Source: Salinibacterium sp. | Lineage (GTDB): Bacteria > Actinomycetota > Actinomycetes > Actinomycetales > Microbacteriaceae | NCBI GenBank assembly: GCA_004297555.1 | Contig: SCSV01000023.1 | Coordinates: 1 to 17,155, forward strand | Reading direction: 5' to 3' | DNA: 17,155 nt | Shown here: positions 5,794 through 12,857 of the stretch, in pieces | Layout of the letters: every line of letters begins with the position of its first letter | Position numbering within the stretch: the first letter of the stretch is position 1 | Position numbers and translations under genes: made by a program | The notes under the pieces: model-generated | What the model was told of the DNA's origin: nothing | What the model saw: only the letters and a program-made list of their open reading frames with translations | Database searches by the model: none

Positions 5794-6897
5794 TCAGACC
5801 ACCGGCAGCAGCGCACGCGCCTCGTCGACCGACATCCCGGTCGTCACGAGCAGGTCGACCACGAGTGGCCTGACCAGCACGACGATCATCGTTTCGCGCA
5901 ACTCGGCGTCGGGCATGATCGTCTCCGGGTCGAGCTGCGCGGCCAGCCGCGCGAACCCGCTCTGCGAACCGCTGAGGCTGCGCCCCGTGATTTCGCGCCC
6001 GAGTAGATCGATGTCCGCCGCCAGCTCGCCCATGAGCGCCGCGAGCTCGGGATGCGGCCGGCCATCCGCGACCACCACGATTACCCGGCGCGCGATCACC
6101 CGCAGATGTCGCGAGGCGAGATCGGCACCCGCGAGCACGCGCTTGTGCTGGGCGAGCTCGGGCAGATACCGCCGCAGCCAGGGCGAAATGCGCGCGATCG
6201 CGATCGCGGAGTCGAGTGACACTGTCCAGTCGTCGAGGAGTGCCTGCGTGCGGCGCAGGCGCTCTAGCGCGAGTTCGGCCGCTGGATGGTTGCCGTTGGC
6301 GAGGGCATCCACGACCCCCTCAAGGGCTTCGCCGAATACCGAGAAGAGGGCTCGCGCATCCCGCGATTCTGCCCGCCGCGGGTCGCGCGGGACGAGGGCA
6401 GTCACGAGGAGTGCGACGGCGCCGGCAATGAGCGCGTCGACGCTTCGAGTGAACGGCCCACCAGCGGGATCCGGCAGGAGCAACACGATCATCGCTTGCA
6501 CCGCCGCCGCGAGAGCGAACGCAGGGTTGGCCGAAACCGCCCGGGCAACGACGAGCGTGGCGAACAGCACGATCGCCATCTGGATGATTCCCCTGCCAAG
6601 CGCGAGCAGGATGAGCTCGCTCACGGCGATGCCGATCGTCACGCCGATCGCGATCTCGAGCACGCGGCGCGGGCGGGCGTCCCGAGCGATTCCGAGCGCA
6701 GCGATCGTCACCGTCACCGCGATGATCGGCACCTTGTGACCGAACAGAAAGTGGGCGATCGAGTAGGCGACCACAACGGCCACCACGATCTGCAATGCGG
6801 CTGGTAGCGATTCGACCGCTCGTCGGCCGGCCCGCGTCACGAGTGCGCGCACGTGCACGACGCGCGCGAGTTGCCGAAGCTTCGCGGACTCAGGCAC
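5794..6897 (-). CDS. FUSC / aromatic acid exporter-like membrane protein
   Basis: Seen: 367 residues. The N-terminal half has about six hydrophobic segments (near 33-52, 56-71, 80-99, 103-120, 124-141 and 152-169), with a basic loop ARDARPRR between the second and third. The C-terminal half (about 175-367) is soluble, helical and rich in Leu, Ala and Arg. Known: this two-part plan is that of FUSC/DUF939-type proteins related to aromatic acid exporters; substrates are mostly unproven. The start is GTG at 6897, overlapping the ygfZ stop (6890-6892) by 8 bp, so it is the last gene of the leftward run. Family call is moderate; transport of any given compound is not shown. Confidence 0.7.
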   Translation of the reverse strand: MPESAKLRQLARVVHVRALVTRAGRRAVESLPAALQIVVAVVVAYSIAHFLFGHKVPIIAVTVTIAALGIARDARPRRVLEIAIGVTIGIAVSELILLALGRGIIQMAIVLFATLVVARAVSANPAFALAAAVQAMIVLLLPDPAGGPFTRSVDALIAGAVALLVTALVPRDPRRAESRDARALFSVFGEALEGVVDALANGNHPAAELALERLRRTQALLDDWTVSLDSAIAIARISPWLRRYLPELAQHKRVLAGADLASRHLRVIARRVIVVVADGRPHPELAALMGELAADIDLLGREITGRSLSGSQSGFARLAAQLDPETIMPDAELRETMIVVLVRPLVVDLLVTTGMSVDEARALLPVV

Positions 6898-7954
6898 GCT
6901 TCACCGCACCGAGGCGCGGGAGTTTCGGCACGTTCGCCTCCGCACCCGCATCCGTTGGCACGATCGTTTCCTGAGTCGCCGCGACCGCCAGACCGTCGAC
7001 ATCGACGACGAGCGTGGCCGCCGGGTCAACGTTGCGCTTTATCAGCGCGAGGGCGATCGGCCCGAGCTCGTAGTGCAGGGCGACCGAGGTGATCGCACCG
7101 ACGACGTTCTCGTCGAGACGCACCTCGGCACCGCGCTCGGGCAGCACACCGTCCGAGCCGTCGAGGTGCAGCATCACCAGTCGGCGGGGCGGATGCCCGA
7201 GGTTGTGCACCTTCGCGACTGTCTCCTGCCCGCGGTAGCAGCCCTTGGCGAGGTGCACCGCCGAACGCAGCCAGTCGAACTCGTGCGGGATCGCCTTCAC
7301 GTCGGCCTCGGTCGTCAGCCGCGGGCGCCAAGCGGCGATGCGCAGCGCCTCAAGAGCCAAGGTTCCCGCGGCTTCGAACGACGACAGATCGGCCTCGCGG
7401 TCGACGAGAACCTCGTGATACGTCCACTCGGTTCCGGGATGCGGCTCAGCCTGCGCGTACTGATGCCCTCCCGCGACCACGCTCCCCCACGGGTCGGCCC
7501 AGTCCAGCGGCACCCCATTGGGCGCCGCGGCGGAAACCGAAGCGCCGAGCGTGCCCACAGTCACGAAGTCCTCGGAGCGATCGGCCACCTCCACTCGCAG
7601 GGTGAAGCGCATCCGATCGAGCCAGGCGGCGAGGGGTTTTCGCTCGGTCGCGTCGACGAGCAGCCACGTGCTCACCCCGTCATCCACGAGTCGCATCGCA
7701 TGCTCGATGTGACCGCTCGGGTCGAGCAGCAGGGTTTCCGCGGACTCGCCCGGGGCGAGCTTCGACACCGCTTGCGAGGTGAGCGAGTCAAGCCAGCTGA
7801 GCCGGTCCGGCCCAGTGACGGTCAACACGCCGCGGTCGGAGAGGTCGACGATCGCGCGCCCTGCGGCGAGCGCCTTCTGCTCTGCGAGCGGGTTGCCATA
7901 GTGCTGGGGTGGAACGCCCACGGCGCCGGGTCGGGACGCGAAACTACTCGACAC
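6890..7954 (-). CDS. ygfZ: YgfZ/GcvT-type folate-binding protein
   Basis: Known: YgfZ proteins resemble the glycine-cleavage T protein, bind tetrahydrofolate and help maintain iron-sulfur enzymes. Seen: 354 residues. The diagnostic motif KGCYRGQE lies at 237-244 with its Cys at 239, and typical N-terminal (DLSDRGVLTVTGPDRLSWL) and C-terminal barrel segments are present. I chose the GTG at 7954 (MSSSFASRPGAVG), which overlaps the upstream heme-protein gene by 11 bp; the longer reading to 8098 is out-of-frame sequence of that gene. It overlaps the FUSC gene downstream by 8 bp. The overlaps indicate one transcript with coupled translation. Confidence 0.9.
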   Translation of the reverse strand: MSSSFASRPGAVGVPPQHYGNPLAEQKALAAGRAIVDLSDRGVLTVTGPDRLSWLDSLTSQAVSKLAPGESAETLLLDPSGHIEHAMRLVDDGVSTWLLVDATERKPLAAWLDRMRFTLRVEVADRSEDFVTVGTLGASVSAAAPNGVPLDWADPWGSVVAGGHQYAQAEPHPGTEWTYHEVLVDREADLSSFEAAGTLALEALRIAAWRPRLTTEADVKAIPHEFDWLRSAVHLAKGCYRGQETVAKVHNLGHPPRRLVMLHLDGSDGVLPERGAEVRLDENVVGAITSVALHYELGPIALALIKRNVDPAATLVVDVDGLAVAATQETIVPTDAGAEANVPKLPRLGAVKRA

Positions 7955-8540
7955 GAGCGAGCCGTCCGGATGCGTGAGTCTTGAGTTCTTGGCCGAGCGC
8001 GGCGATATCCCAGGCCCAGAGCAAGTGACCCTCGACCAGACCGTAGATGCGCGTCGCCGCCGCATACTCTTTGGCTGTGCCCGTGCGAAGCACGGCATCC
8101 GTCGCCAGATCGATGCGGGGGCCTTTCACCTGCCCGATGTAGAGCTCGTTGACCCCGCCCGGATGCACGATCGACACCTCGATATCGAACGCGTCGTCGG
8201 CATTGCGCAGCGCCTCCACCGATTCGGCGGTGCGGTAGGGCGCTTCGCCGACGCCCTTCAACATGCCGGGCCCGGGGTCACCCTCAGCGGCCGGCCGGCT
8301 CAACCGCCAGTAGCCGGTCTCCGTGACGTGCGGGGTCTGGTTCTCGTCGAGCAGCCAGGTATACGAGCTGTAGTTGAGGTGCGGAAGTCCGTCGTGGGTG
8401 AAGCTCAGGCGCTGCCCGAACTCGAGGCGGTGCATCTCGTCGCCCACCTCGTAGCTGACCACACCGGTGCCCTCCCAGAGACCGATGAGCCACGAGAGCG
8501 GGGCGAGTTCGGCTGGGATGCTCGCGTCAAGTTCGATCAC
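7944..8540 (-). CDS. Nitrobindin / FABP-like (UPF0678) heme-binding protein
   Basis: Seen: 198 residues from a GTG at 8540. The N-terminal signature GLWEGTGVVSY (about 26-36) is that of the FABP-like beta-barrel family that includes Mycobacterium Rv2717c and plant nitrobindin. Near the C-terminus, LLWAWDIAALGQ is followed by H189, at the place of the heme-ligating His of the family. Known: nitrobindins bind ferric heme and can convert peroxynitrite to nitrate. Inferred: a small cytoplasmic reactive-nitrogen defence protein, which would suit its coupling to an Fe-S maintenance protein (ygfZ). The gap to the upstream 36-aa gene is 16 bp. Confidence 0.85.
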   Translation of the reverse strand: MIELDASIPAELAPLSWLIGLWEGTGVVSYEVGDEMHRLEFGQRLSFTHDGLPHLNYSSYTWLLDENQTPHVTETGYWRLSRPAAEGDPGPGMLKGVGEAPYRTAESVEALRNADDAFDIEVSIVHPGGVNELYIGQVKGPRIDLATDAVLRTGTAKEYAAATRIYGLVEGHLLWAWDIAALGQELKTHASGRLARVE

Positions 8541-8556
8541 GACCGCCGCGAGCCCC

Positions 8557-8667
8557 TTAGCGCTGGCCGCGGAACAAGTTGTAGAGCACCACGAACGAGA
8601 CGTAGGCGATGGCGAGTGTCGCGAGGCCGAGCAGGCCGACGAAGAAGACCTCGAGCGCGAAAAGCAT
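8557..8667 (-). CDS. 36-residue single-pass membrane miniprotein
   Basis: Found by reading the reverse strand by hand. The ATG at 8667 gives 36 residues ending in TAA at 8557-8559. It begins MLFALEVFFV, has a long hydrophobic stretch (about 5-31, all Leu, Val, Phe, Ala, Gly and small residues) and ends with a basic tail LFRGQR. AGGA lies 7 nt before the ATG and may act as ribosome-binding site; the overlapping TAGGAT 6 nt upstream could be a leaderless -10 instead. It fits neatly between the 85-aa membrane protein gene (stop 8704) and the nitrobindin gene (start 8540), all on one strand. No family recognised. Membrane topology is inferred from composition. Confidence 0.65.
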   Translation of the reverse strand: MLFALEVFFVGLLGLATLAIAYVSFVVLYNLFRGQR

Positions 8668-8679
8668 GACTCAATCCTA
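8668..8679 (-). promoter_or_regulatory. TAGGAT element before the 36-aa membrane gene
   Basis: TAGGAT at 8674-8679 on the reverse strand is 6 nt from the ATG. It reads both as a -10 hexamer of a leaderless transcript and as an AGGA ribosome-binding site 7 nt away; the sequence cannot decide between them. Confidence 0.35.
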
Positions 8680-8703
8680 ACCGGCGCCGTTGGCCGTCGC
8701 GCT

Positions 8704-8961
8704 TCAGTGCACGAGGGCGAGAATGCCCGTGGCCGCCGCGAGAATCAGCACCGAGCCGCCGATACTCGCCATTGCCCTGAGCACAAGCCCTTCCTTGCGC
8801 TGAATCGCGAGTTGGATGAAGAAGGTGAGTGTCACTGTGCCAGCAAAGGCAATTGGAATCCAAGACCCCTCTTTGCTCGCCGGAGCAGCTAGACCAATGC
8901 CGATGGCGGCGGAAAGAGCGATCACCCACACGGGCAGAACGCTCCACCATTGCCACGACAT
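8704..8961 (-). CDS. Small three-segment membrane protein
   Basis: Seen: 85 residues with three hydrophobic segments, near 7-26 (SVLPVWVIALSAAIGIGL), 33-53 (WIPIAFAGTVTLTFFIQLA) and 62-84. A short basic link (IQRKEG) joins segments two and three. No catalytic or metal motifs. No family recognised with confidence; it is likely an integral membrane protein. It is the first gene of the leftward run and is divergent from glnR with 133 bp between the starts. TAGGAT lies 6 nt before its ATG. Confidence 0.75.
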   Translation of the reverse strand: MSWQWWSVLPVWVIALSAAIGIGLAAPASKEGSWIPIAFAGTVTLTFFIQLAIQRKEGLVLRAMASIGGSVLILAAATGILALVH

Positions 8962-8973
8962 ACTGTGATCCTA
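8962..8973 (-). promoter_or_regulatory. Probable leaderless -10 of the 8704-8961 gene
   Basis: TAGGAT at 8968-8973 on the reverse strand, then 6 nt, then the ATG. This is the same TAGGAT-N6-ATG arrangement as in front of the 36-aa gene. Because no gene lies upstream on this strand, a promoter is the more natural reading here, although AGGA could also act as ribosome-binding site. Confidence 0.45.
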
Positions 8974-9063
8974 GAGTGAGGACTCCACAAATCCAGGGCT
9001 CGTCGCCAACCCGGGCGATCCGGCCCCAGAAACATGCGCACCGAAGCGCAAGAGCGCGCTATA

Positions 9064-9090
9064 TAGACTGGCCCCACGCAATTTGGGAGG
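9064..9090 (+). promoter_or_regulatory. glnR -10 box and ribosome-binding site
   Basis: TAGACT (9064-9069) is a good actinobacterial -10 hexamer, predicting a start near 9076. GGGAGG (9085-9090) is a strong ribosome-binding site and decides the glnR start at the TTG at 9095. No clear -35 is visible at the expected place. Confidence 0.5.
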
Positions 9091-9094
9091 ACTT

Positions 9095-9787
9095 TTGGCG
9101 CAGCTGTTGATTCTGACCTCTGCGGTCGACACTGAGGTCTTCCCCGCCCTGGGGCTATTGAGCCACACGACGAAGCAGATTCCTGCCTCGCCCGCCTCCC
9201 TCATTTCCGCGCCCACGTGCGACCTCATTTTCGTGGACGCACGCCAAGACCTCGCAAGCGCGAAGTCCCTCTGCAAGATCCTCACCACCACGGGCGTGAC
9301 CGTCCCGCTCATCCTCATCCTCACCGAGGGTGGCCTCACTGCGGTGAGTGCCGACTGGGGCGTCGACGACGTCATCCTGGAGAGCGCCGGACCAGCAGAG
9401 GCGGATGCCCGCATCCGGCTCGCCCTCGGCCGCCAAGCTCAAGAGTCCTCAAGCACCAAGATTCAGGCATCCGGAGTCATCATCGACGAGGCGAGCTACT
9501 CGGCGAAGGTGCACGGCCGCCCCCTCGATCTCACGTTCAAGGAGTTCGAGTTGCTGCGCTTTCTCGCCACCCACCCCTCCCGCGTGTTCACTCGCGAGCA
9601 ACTGCTGAGCGAGGTCTGGGGCTACGACTACTTCGGCGGCACCCGCACCGTCGACGTGCACGTGCGGCGACTGCGGGCCAAGCTCGGCGACCTCGAATCC
9701 CTGATCGGAACGGTGCGCAACGTGGGCTACCGGTTCAACGTGTACGACGACGACAACGAGCGGCTCACCGCAGGAGTAACAACATGA
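9095..9787 (+). CDS. glnR: GlnR-like nitrogen regulator (atypical OmpR-family response regulator)
   Basis: Known: GlnR is the global nitrogen regulator of many actinobacteria and works as a dimer without receiver phosphorylation. Seen: 230 residues. The N-terminal receiver-like domain (1-115) keeps an Asp at 48 (IFVDAR) but lacks the acidic pair at the end of strand 1 (LLILTSAV) and the conserved Lys (VILESAG), which is the GlnR pattern. Segments such as ILTEGGLTAVSADWG and DVILESAGPAEA closely match GlnR proteins I know. The C-terminal winged helix (about 127-215) is canonical, with LTFKEFELL, VWGYDYFGGTRTVDVHVRRLR and GTVRNVGYRF. I chose the TTG at 9095, with GGGAGG 4 nt upstream and a family-like N-terminus (MAQLLILT). 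The stop overlaps mshD by 4 bp. In Mycobacterium tuberculosis glnR and mshD are also neighbours close to phosphate genes. Confidence 0.82.
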   Translation: MAQLLILTSAVDTEVFPALGLLSHTTKQIPASPASLISAPTCDLIFVDARQDLASAKSLCKILTTTGVTVPLILILTEGGLTAVSADWGVDDVILESAGPAEADARIRLALGRQAQESSSTKIQASGVIIDEASYSAKVHGRPLDLTFKEFELLRFLATHPSRVFTREQLLSEVWGYDYFGGTRTVDVHVRRLRAKLGDLESLIGTVRNVGYRFNVYDDDNERLTAGVTT

Positions 9788-10638
9788 TCGAGTTCGACCC
9801 CCAACTCGCGGACCTCATCTCACGGGCCCGCGCCGTGGACGGCACACCACCGTTCTCCGATGGCGCGCTCGCCGAATACGCAAGCGGTGCCCGCCAACTG
9901 GTCTGGGAGAAGGACGAAACTGGTCGCCGGGTGGGAGCCGCACTCGATTCCCCGAGCCGTGCCGAGTTCGTGATCGATCCGGATGCCCGACACCAGGGCC
10001 ACGGATCTCGCATGCTCGACATGCTCACGCACCCTGCCCGTGGTGGAACCGGCACGGCGAAACTGTTCTGGGCGCACGGCAACCACGAGGCCGCCCGCGC
10101 GCTCGCCACGAATCACGGTCTGGAAACAGTCCGCGTTCTGCTGCAACTCGTCGCGACGGTTCCCGAGCAGGGCCACGTGCGCTCCATCGACGGCGTCACC
10201 GTGCGCGGCTTCACGCCGACCGACGCGGATGCCTGGTTTGCTCTGCACAGCACGGCTTTCGTCGGGCATCCCGAACGCGGCGACATCACCCGCGACCAGT
10301 TCGACGCGATGTGTGCCGAGGACTGGTTCGATGCCGACGACCTCGTGCTGATCCACGAAGGAGACGCTCTCGTCGGCTACTGCTGGTTGCGCGTCATGCC
10401 CGCCATCGCCGATGAGGAGCCGGATGCGGAAGTCTTCGTCGCGGGCGTGCATCCAGAGCGCCAAGGCGCAGGTCTCGGCCACCTGCTCGTTGAAGCCGGG
10501 CTCGCGCGATTGCGCGATCAGGGCATCCGCAAGACGCATCTCTTCGTCGAGAGCGACAACGAGCCCGCGTTGCGGCTGTGCAAGGAATTCGGCTTCGCCG
10601 AGCGCTCGATCGACGTGCAGTACCACTACTCGCGCTGA
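9784..10638 (+). CDS. mshD: Mycothiol synthase MshD (acetyltransferase)
   Basis: MshD acetylates Cys-GlcN-Ins with acetyl-CoA, the last step of mycothiol synthesis; mycothiol is the main low-molecular-weight thiol of actinobacteria. Seen: 284 residues with two GNAT domains. The first keeps a partial acetyl-CoA motif at about 66-77 (DPDARHQGHGSRML). The second has the full motif at about 222-232 (VHPERQGAGLG), followed by HLFVESDNEPALRLCKEFGF near the end. GNAT duplication plus these motifs is the MshD plan. Translation is coupled to glnR by a 4-bp overlap (ATGA), so a nitrogen regulator and a redox-thiol enzyme share a transcript. Confidence 0.92.
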   Translation: MIEFDPQLADLISRARAVDGTPPFSDGALAEYASGARQLVWEKDETGRRVGAALDSPSRAEFVIDPDARHQGHGSRMLDMLTHPARGGTGTAKLFWAHGNHEAARALATNHGLETVRVLLQLVATVPEQGHVRSIDGVTVRGFTPTDADAWFALHSTAFVGHPERGDITRDQFDAMCAEDWFDADDLVLIHEGDALVGYCWLRVMPAIADEEPDAEVFVAGVHPERQGAGLGHLLVEAGLARLRDQGIRKTHLFVESDNEPALRLCKEFGFAERSIDVQYHYSR

Positions 10639-10641
10639 CCA

Positions 10642-10669
10642 GTTGATCCGCGTTCACCCGACAGTGACA
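10642..10669 (+). promoter_or_regulatory. Weak candidate PHO box before ppk
   Basis: The 41-bp mshD-ppk gap holds one perfect GTTCACC (10652-10658), with poorer units GTTGATC (10642) and AGTGACA (10663) about 11 bp to either side. No -10 hexamer lies at the right distance before the ATG at 10680. A RegX3/PhoP site would make sense for ppk, but a single heptamer can occur by chance. Confidence 0.3.
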
Positions 10670-10679
10670 GGATTGTCGG

Positions 10680-12857
10680 ATGGAGAGCACCGAGAGCCTG
10701 GCCGACGCGCCCGTCGCCACTGACTCGCTCGACGAGTACGACTTCGACGAGTCGTCGAGCGTCGATGACGGCTCCCTGCCCGCCGACCGCTACCTCGATC
10801 GCGAGCTGAGCTGGCTCGCGTTCAACCAACGCGTGCTCGAGCTCGCCGAAGACCCGAGCCTGCCCCTTCTTGAGCGCGCCAACTTTCTGGCGATCTTCGC
10901 GAGCAACCTCGACGAGTTCTTCATGGTGCGCGTCGCCGGACTGAAGCGGCGCATCGTGACGGGCCTCGCTGTGCCGACCAATGTAGGGAGAGCGCCAGCC
11001 GAGGTCCTCGCTGACGTCAGCGTGAAGGCTCACGAGCAACAGGAACGCCACGCACTCGCTTTTCGCAACGGCGTCAAGCCAGAGCTCGACGATGCGGGCA
11101 TCCACATCGAAACCTGGGCCGACCTTGGCGATGCCGACCGAGAGCGCATCGATCAGATCTTTTCGACCCAGATCTTTCCCGTGCTCATGCCCCTCGCGGT
11201 CGACCCGGCGCATCCCTTCCCCTACATCTCAGGCCTCTCACTCAACCTGTCGATCAGGGTGCGCAACCCCAAAACTGCCAAGGAGGAATTCGCGCGATTG
11301 AAGGTGCCGCCGAACCTGCCGCGGTTCGTGCAGCTGCCGGATGACGCGAGCGGCCGCCTGCGGTTCATCCCGCTCGAAGATCTCATCTCCAACCACCTCG
11401 AAGAGCTGTTTCCGGGAATGGAGATTCTCGAGCACCACGAGTTCCGGGTCACCCGAAATGAAGACCTCGACGTGTCAGAAGACGAGTCGGAGAACCTCAT
11501 TCAGGCGCTTGAGAAGCAGTTGCTCAGCCGACGGTTCGGTCCACCGGTTCGGCTCGAAATCACCGACGATATGGATGCCGTGACTCTCGATCTGCTCGTG
11601 CGCGAGCTCGACATCACCGAGCAGGAGGTATACCGACTGCCGGCCCCCCTCGACTTGGGTGGTCTATTCCAACTCAGCCGCCTCGATCGCCCGGCGCTCA
11701 AGTTCGCCCGACACGTGCCGACGACGAGCGCGAGCCTCTTGCCGGTCGAAGTCAATGTTCCCGCCGACATCTTCGCGTCGATCTCCCGAGGCGATGTGCT
11801 CGTGCACCACCCCTATGAGTCGTTCGCGACGAGTGTGCAGAGTTTTCTCGAGCAGGCCGCGATCGACCCGAACGTGCTGGCAATCAAGATGACCCTCTAC
11901 CGCACGAGCGGTGACAGCCCGATCGTGGAGGCCCTCATCGCCGCCGCCGAATCGGGCAAGGCGGTGCTGGCGCTTGTGGAAATCAAGGCCCGCTTCGACG
12001 AGACAGCGAACATCAACTGGGCGCGCAAACTCGAGAAGGCCGGGGTGCACGTCGTGTACGGCCTGGTCGGTTTGAAGACACACTGCAAGCTGGCCCTCGT
12101 CGTGCGACAAGAGGGCAAAGCATTGCGCCACTACAGCCACATCGGCACCGGCAACTACAACCCGATGACCAGCCGCCTCTATGAAGACCTCGGTCTCTTG
12201 ACCGCGAGCGATGAGGTCGGCAAAGACCTCACCCGGCTCTTCAACGAACTCTCCGGCTACGCGATCGAGAAGAAGTTCAAGCGCTTGCTCGTCGCCCCAA
12301 TGCACCTGCGTAAAGGACTCCTCAAGCGCATTCGCACTGAAGCCGCGAACGCGCGCAAAGGCTTGCCCAGCGGCATCCGCATCAAAGTGAATTCCATCGT
12401 CGACGAGGCAGTCATCGACGCCCTCTACCTGGCGAGCAATGCGGGCGTGCCGATCGATCTGATGGTGCGCGGCATTTGCGCGGTGAAGCCCGGCGAACCG
12501 GGGCTGAGCGAGGGCATCCGTGTGCGCTCGGTGCTCGGCCGCTATCTGGAGCACAGTCGCGTCTTCGCCTTCGTCAACAACGGCGATCCGCAGGTCTTCA
12601 TCGGCAGCTCCGACCTCATGCACCGCAACCTCGACCGGCGAGTGGAAGTGCTCGTGCGCATCACGAGGCCAGAGCACATCAGCGAACTCGACGACTTGTT
12701 CGAGACAGCCATGTCGGATGACACGGCCTCGTGGTGGCTCGCGAGTGACAGTACCTGGACTAGGCATCACCTCGCCGTCGATTCAAGCCCGTTGAACGAT
12801 TTGCAGGATGTTCGAATGAAGCAAATCGCCCAGCGCGGGCGCGGGGGCCCTCGATGA
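10680..12857 (+). CDS. ppk: Polyphosphate kinase 1
   Basis: PPK1 reversibly transfers the terminal phosphate of ATP to growing polyphosphate, the phosphate store. Seen: 725 residues, normal for the family plus an acidic leader of about 34 residues (many Asp, Glu and Ser) before the conserved start RYLDRELSWLAFNQRVLELA. ASNLDEFFMVRVAG follows. The autophosphorylated His is H468 (LKTHCKLALV), with HYSHIGTGNYNP after it, and the second catalytic His is H648 (LMHRNLDRR). All look intact. AGGA (10669-10672) is 7 nt before the ATG. The stop overlaps mutT1 by 4 bp. Neighbours (pst, phoU, senX3-regX3) fit a phosphate-storage role. Confidence 0.97.
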   Translation: MESTESLADAPVATDSLDEYDFDESSSVDDGSLPADRYLDRELSWLAFNQRVLELAEDPSLPLLERANFLAIFASNLDEFFMVRVAGLKRRIVTGLAVPTNVGRAPAEVLADVSVKAHEQQERHALAFRNGVKPELDDAGIHIETWADLGDADRERIDQIFSTQIFPVLMPLAVDPAHPFPYISGLSLNLSIRVRNPKTAKEEFARLKVPPNLPRFVQLPDDASGRLRFIPLEDLISNHLEELFPGMEILEHHEFRVTRNEDLDVSEDESENLIQALEKQLLSRRFGPPVRLEITDDMDAVTLDLLVRELDITEQEVYRLPAPLDLGGLFQLSRLDRPALKFARHVPTTSASLLPVEVNVPADIFASISRGDVLVHHPYESFATSVQSFLEQAAIDPNVLAIKMTLYRTSGDSPIVEALIAAAESGKAVLALVEIKARFDETANINWARKLEKAGVHVVYGLVGLKTHCKLALVVRQEGKALRHYSHIGTGNYNPMTSRLYEDLGLLTASDEVGKDLTRLFNELSGYAIEKKFKRLLVAPMHLRKGLLKRIRTEAANARKGLPSGIRIKVNSIVDEAVIDALYLASNAGVPIDLMVRGICAVKPGEPGLSEGIRVRSVLGRYLEHSRVFAFVNNGDPQVFIGSSDLMHRNLDRRVEVLVRITRPEHISELDDLFETAMSDDTASWWLASDSTWTRHHLAVDSSPLNDLQDVRMKQIAQRGRGGPR

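Noticed and set aside
6190..6212. Run of overlapping GCGATCGC-like palindromes as a regulatory or HIP1-type element
   Set aside because: It encodes an Ala-Ile-Ala-Ile-Ala stretch of the FUSC protein and is explained by codon use.
11664..12770. 368-residue reverse open frame opposite ppk
   Set aside because: Low-complexity His/Asp/Val-rich antisense frame inside a fully intact ppk; no family features.
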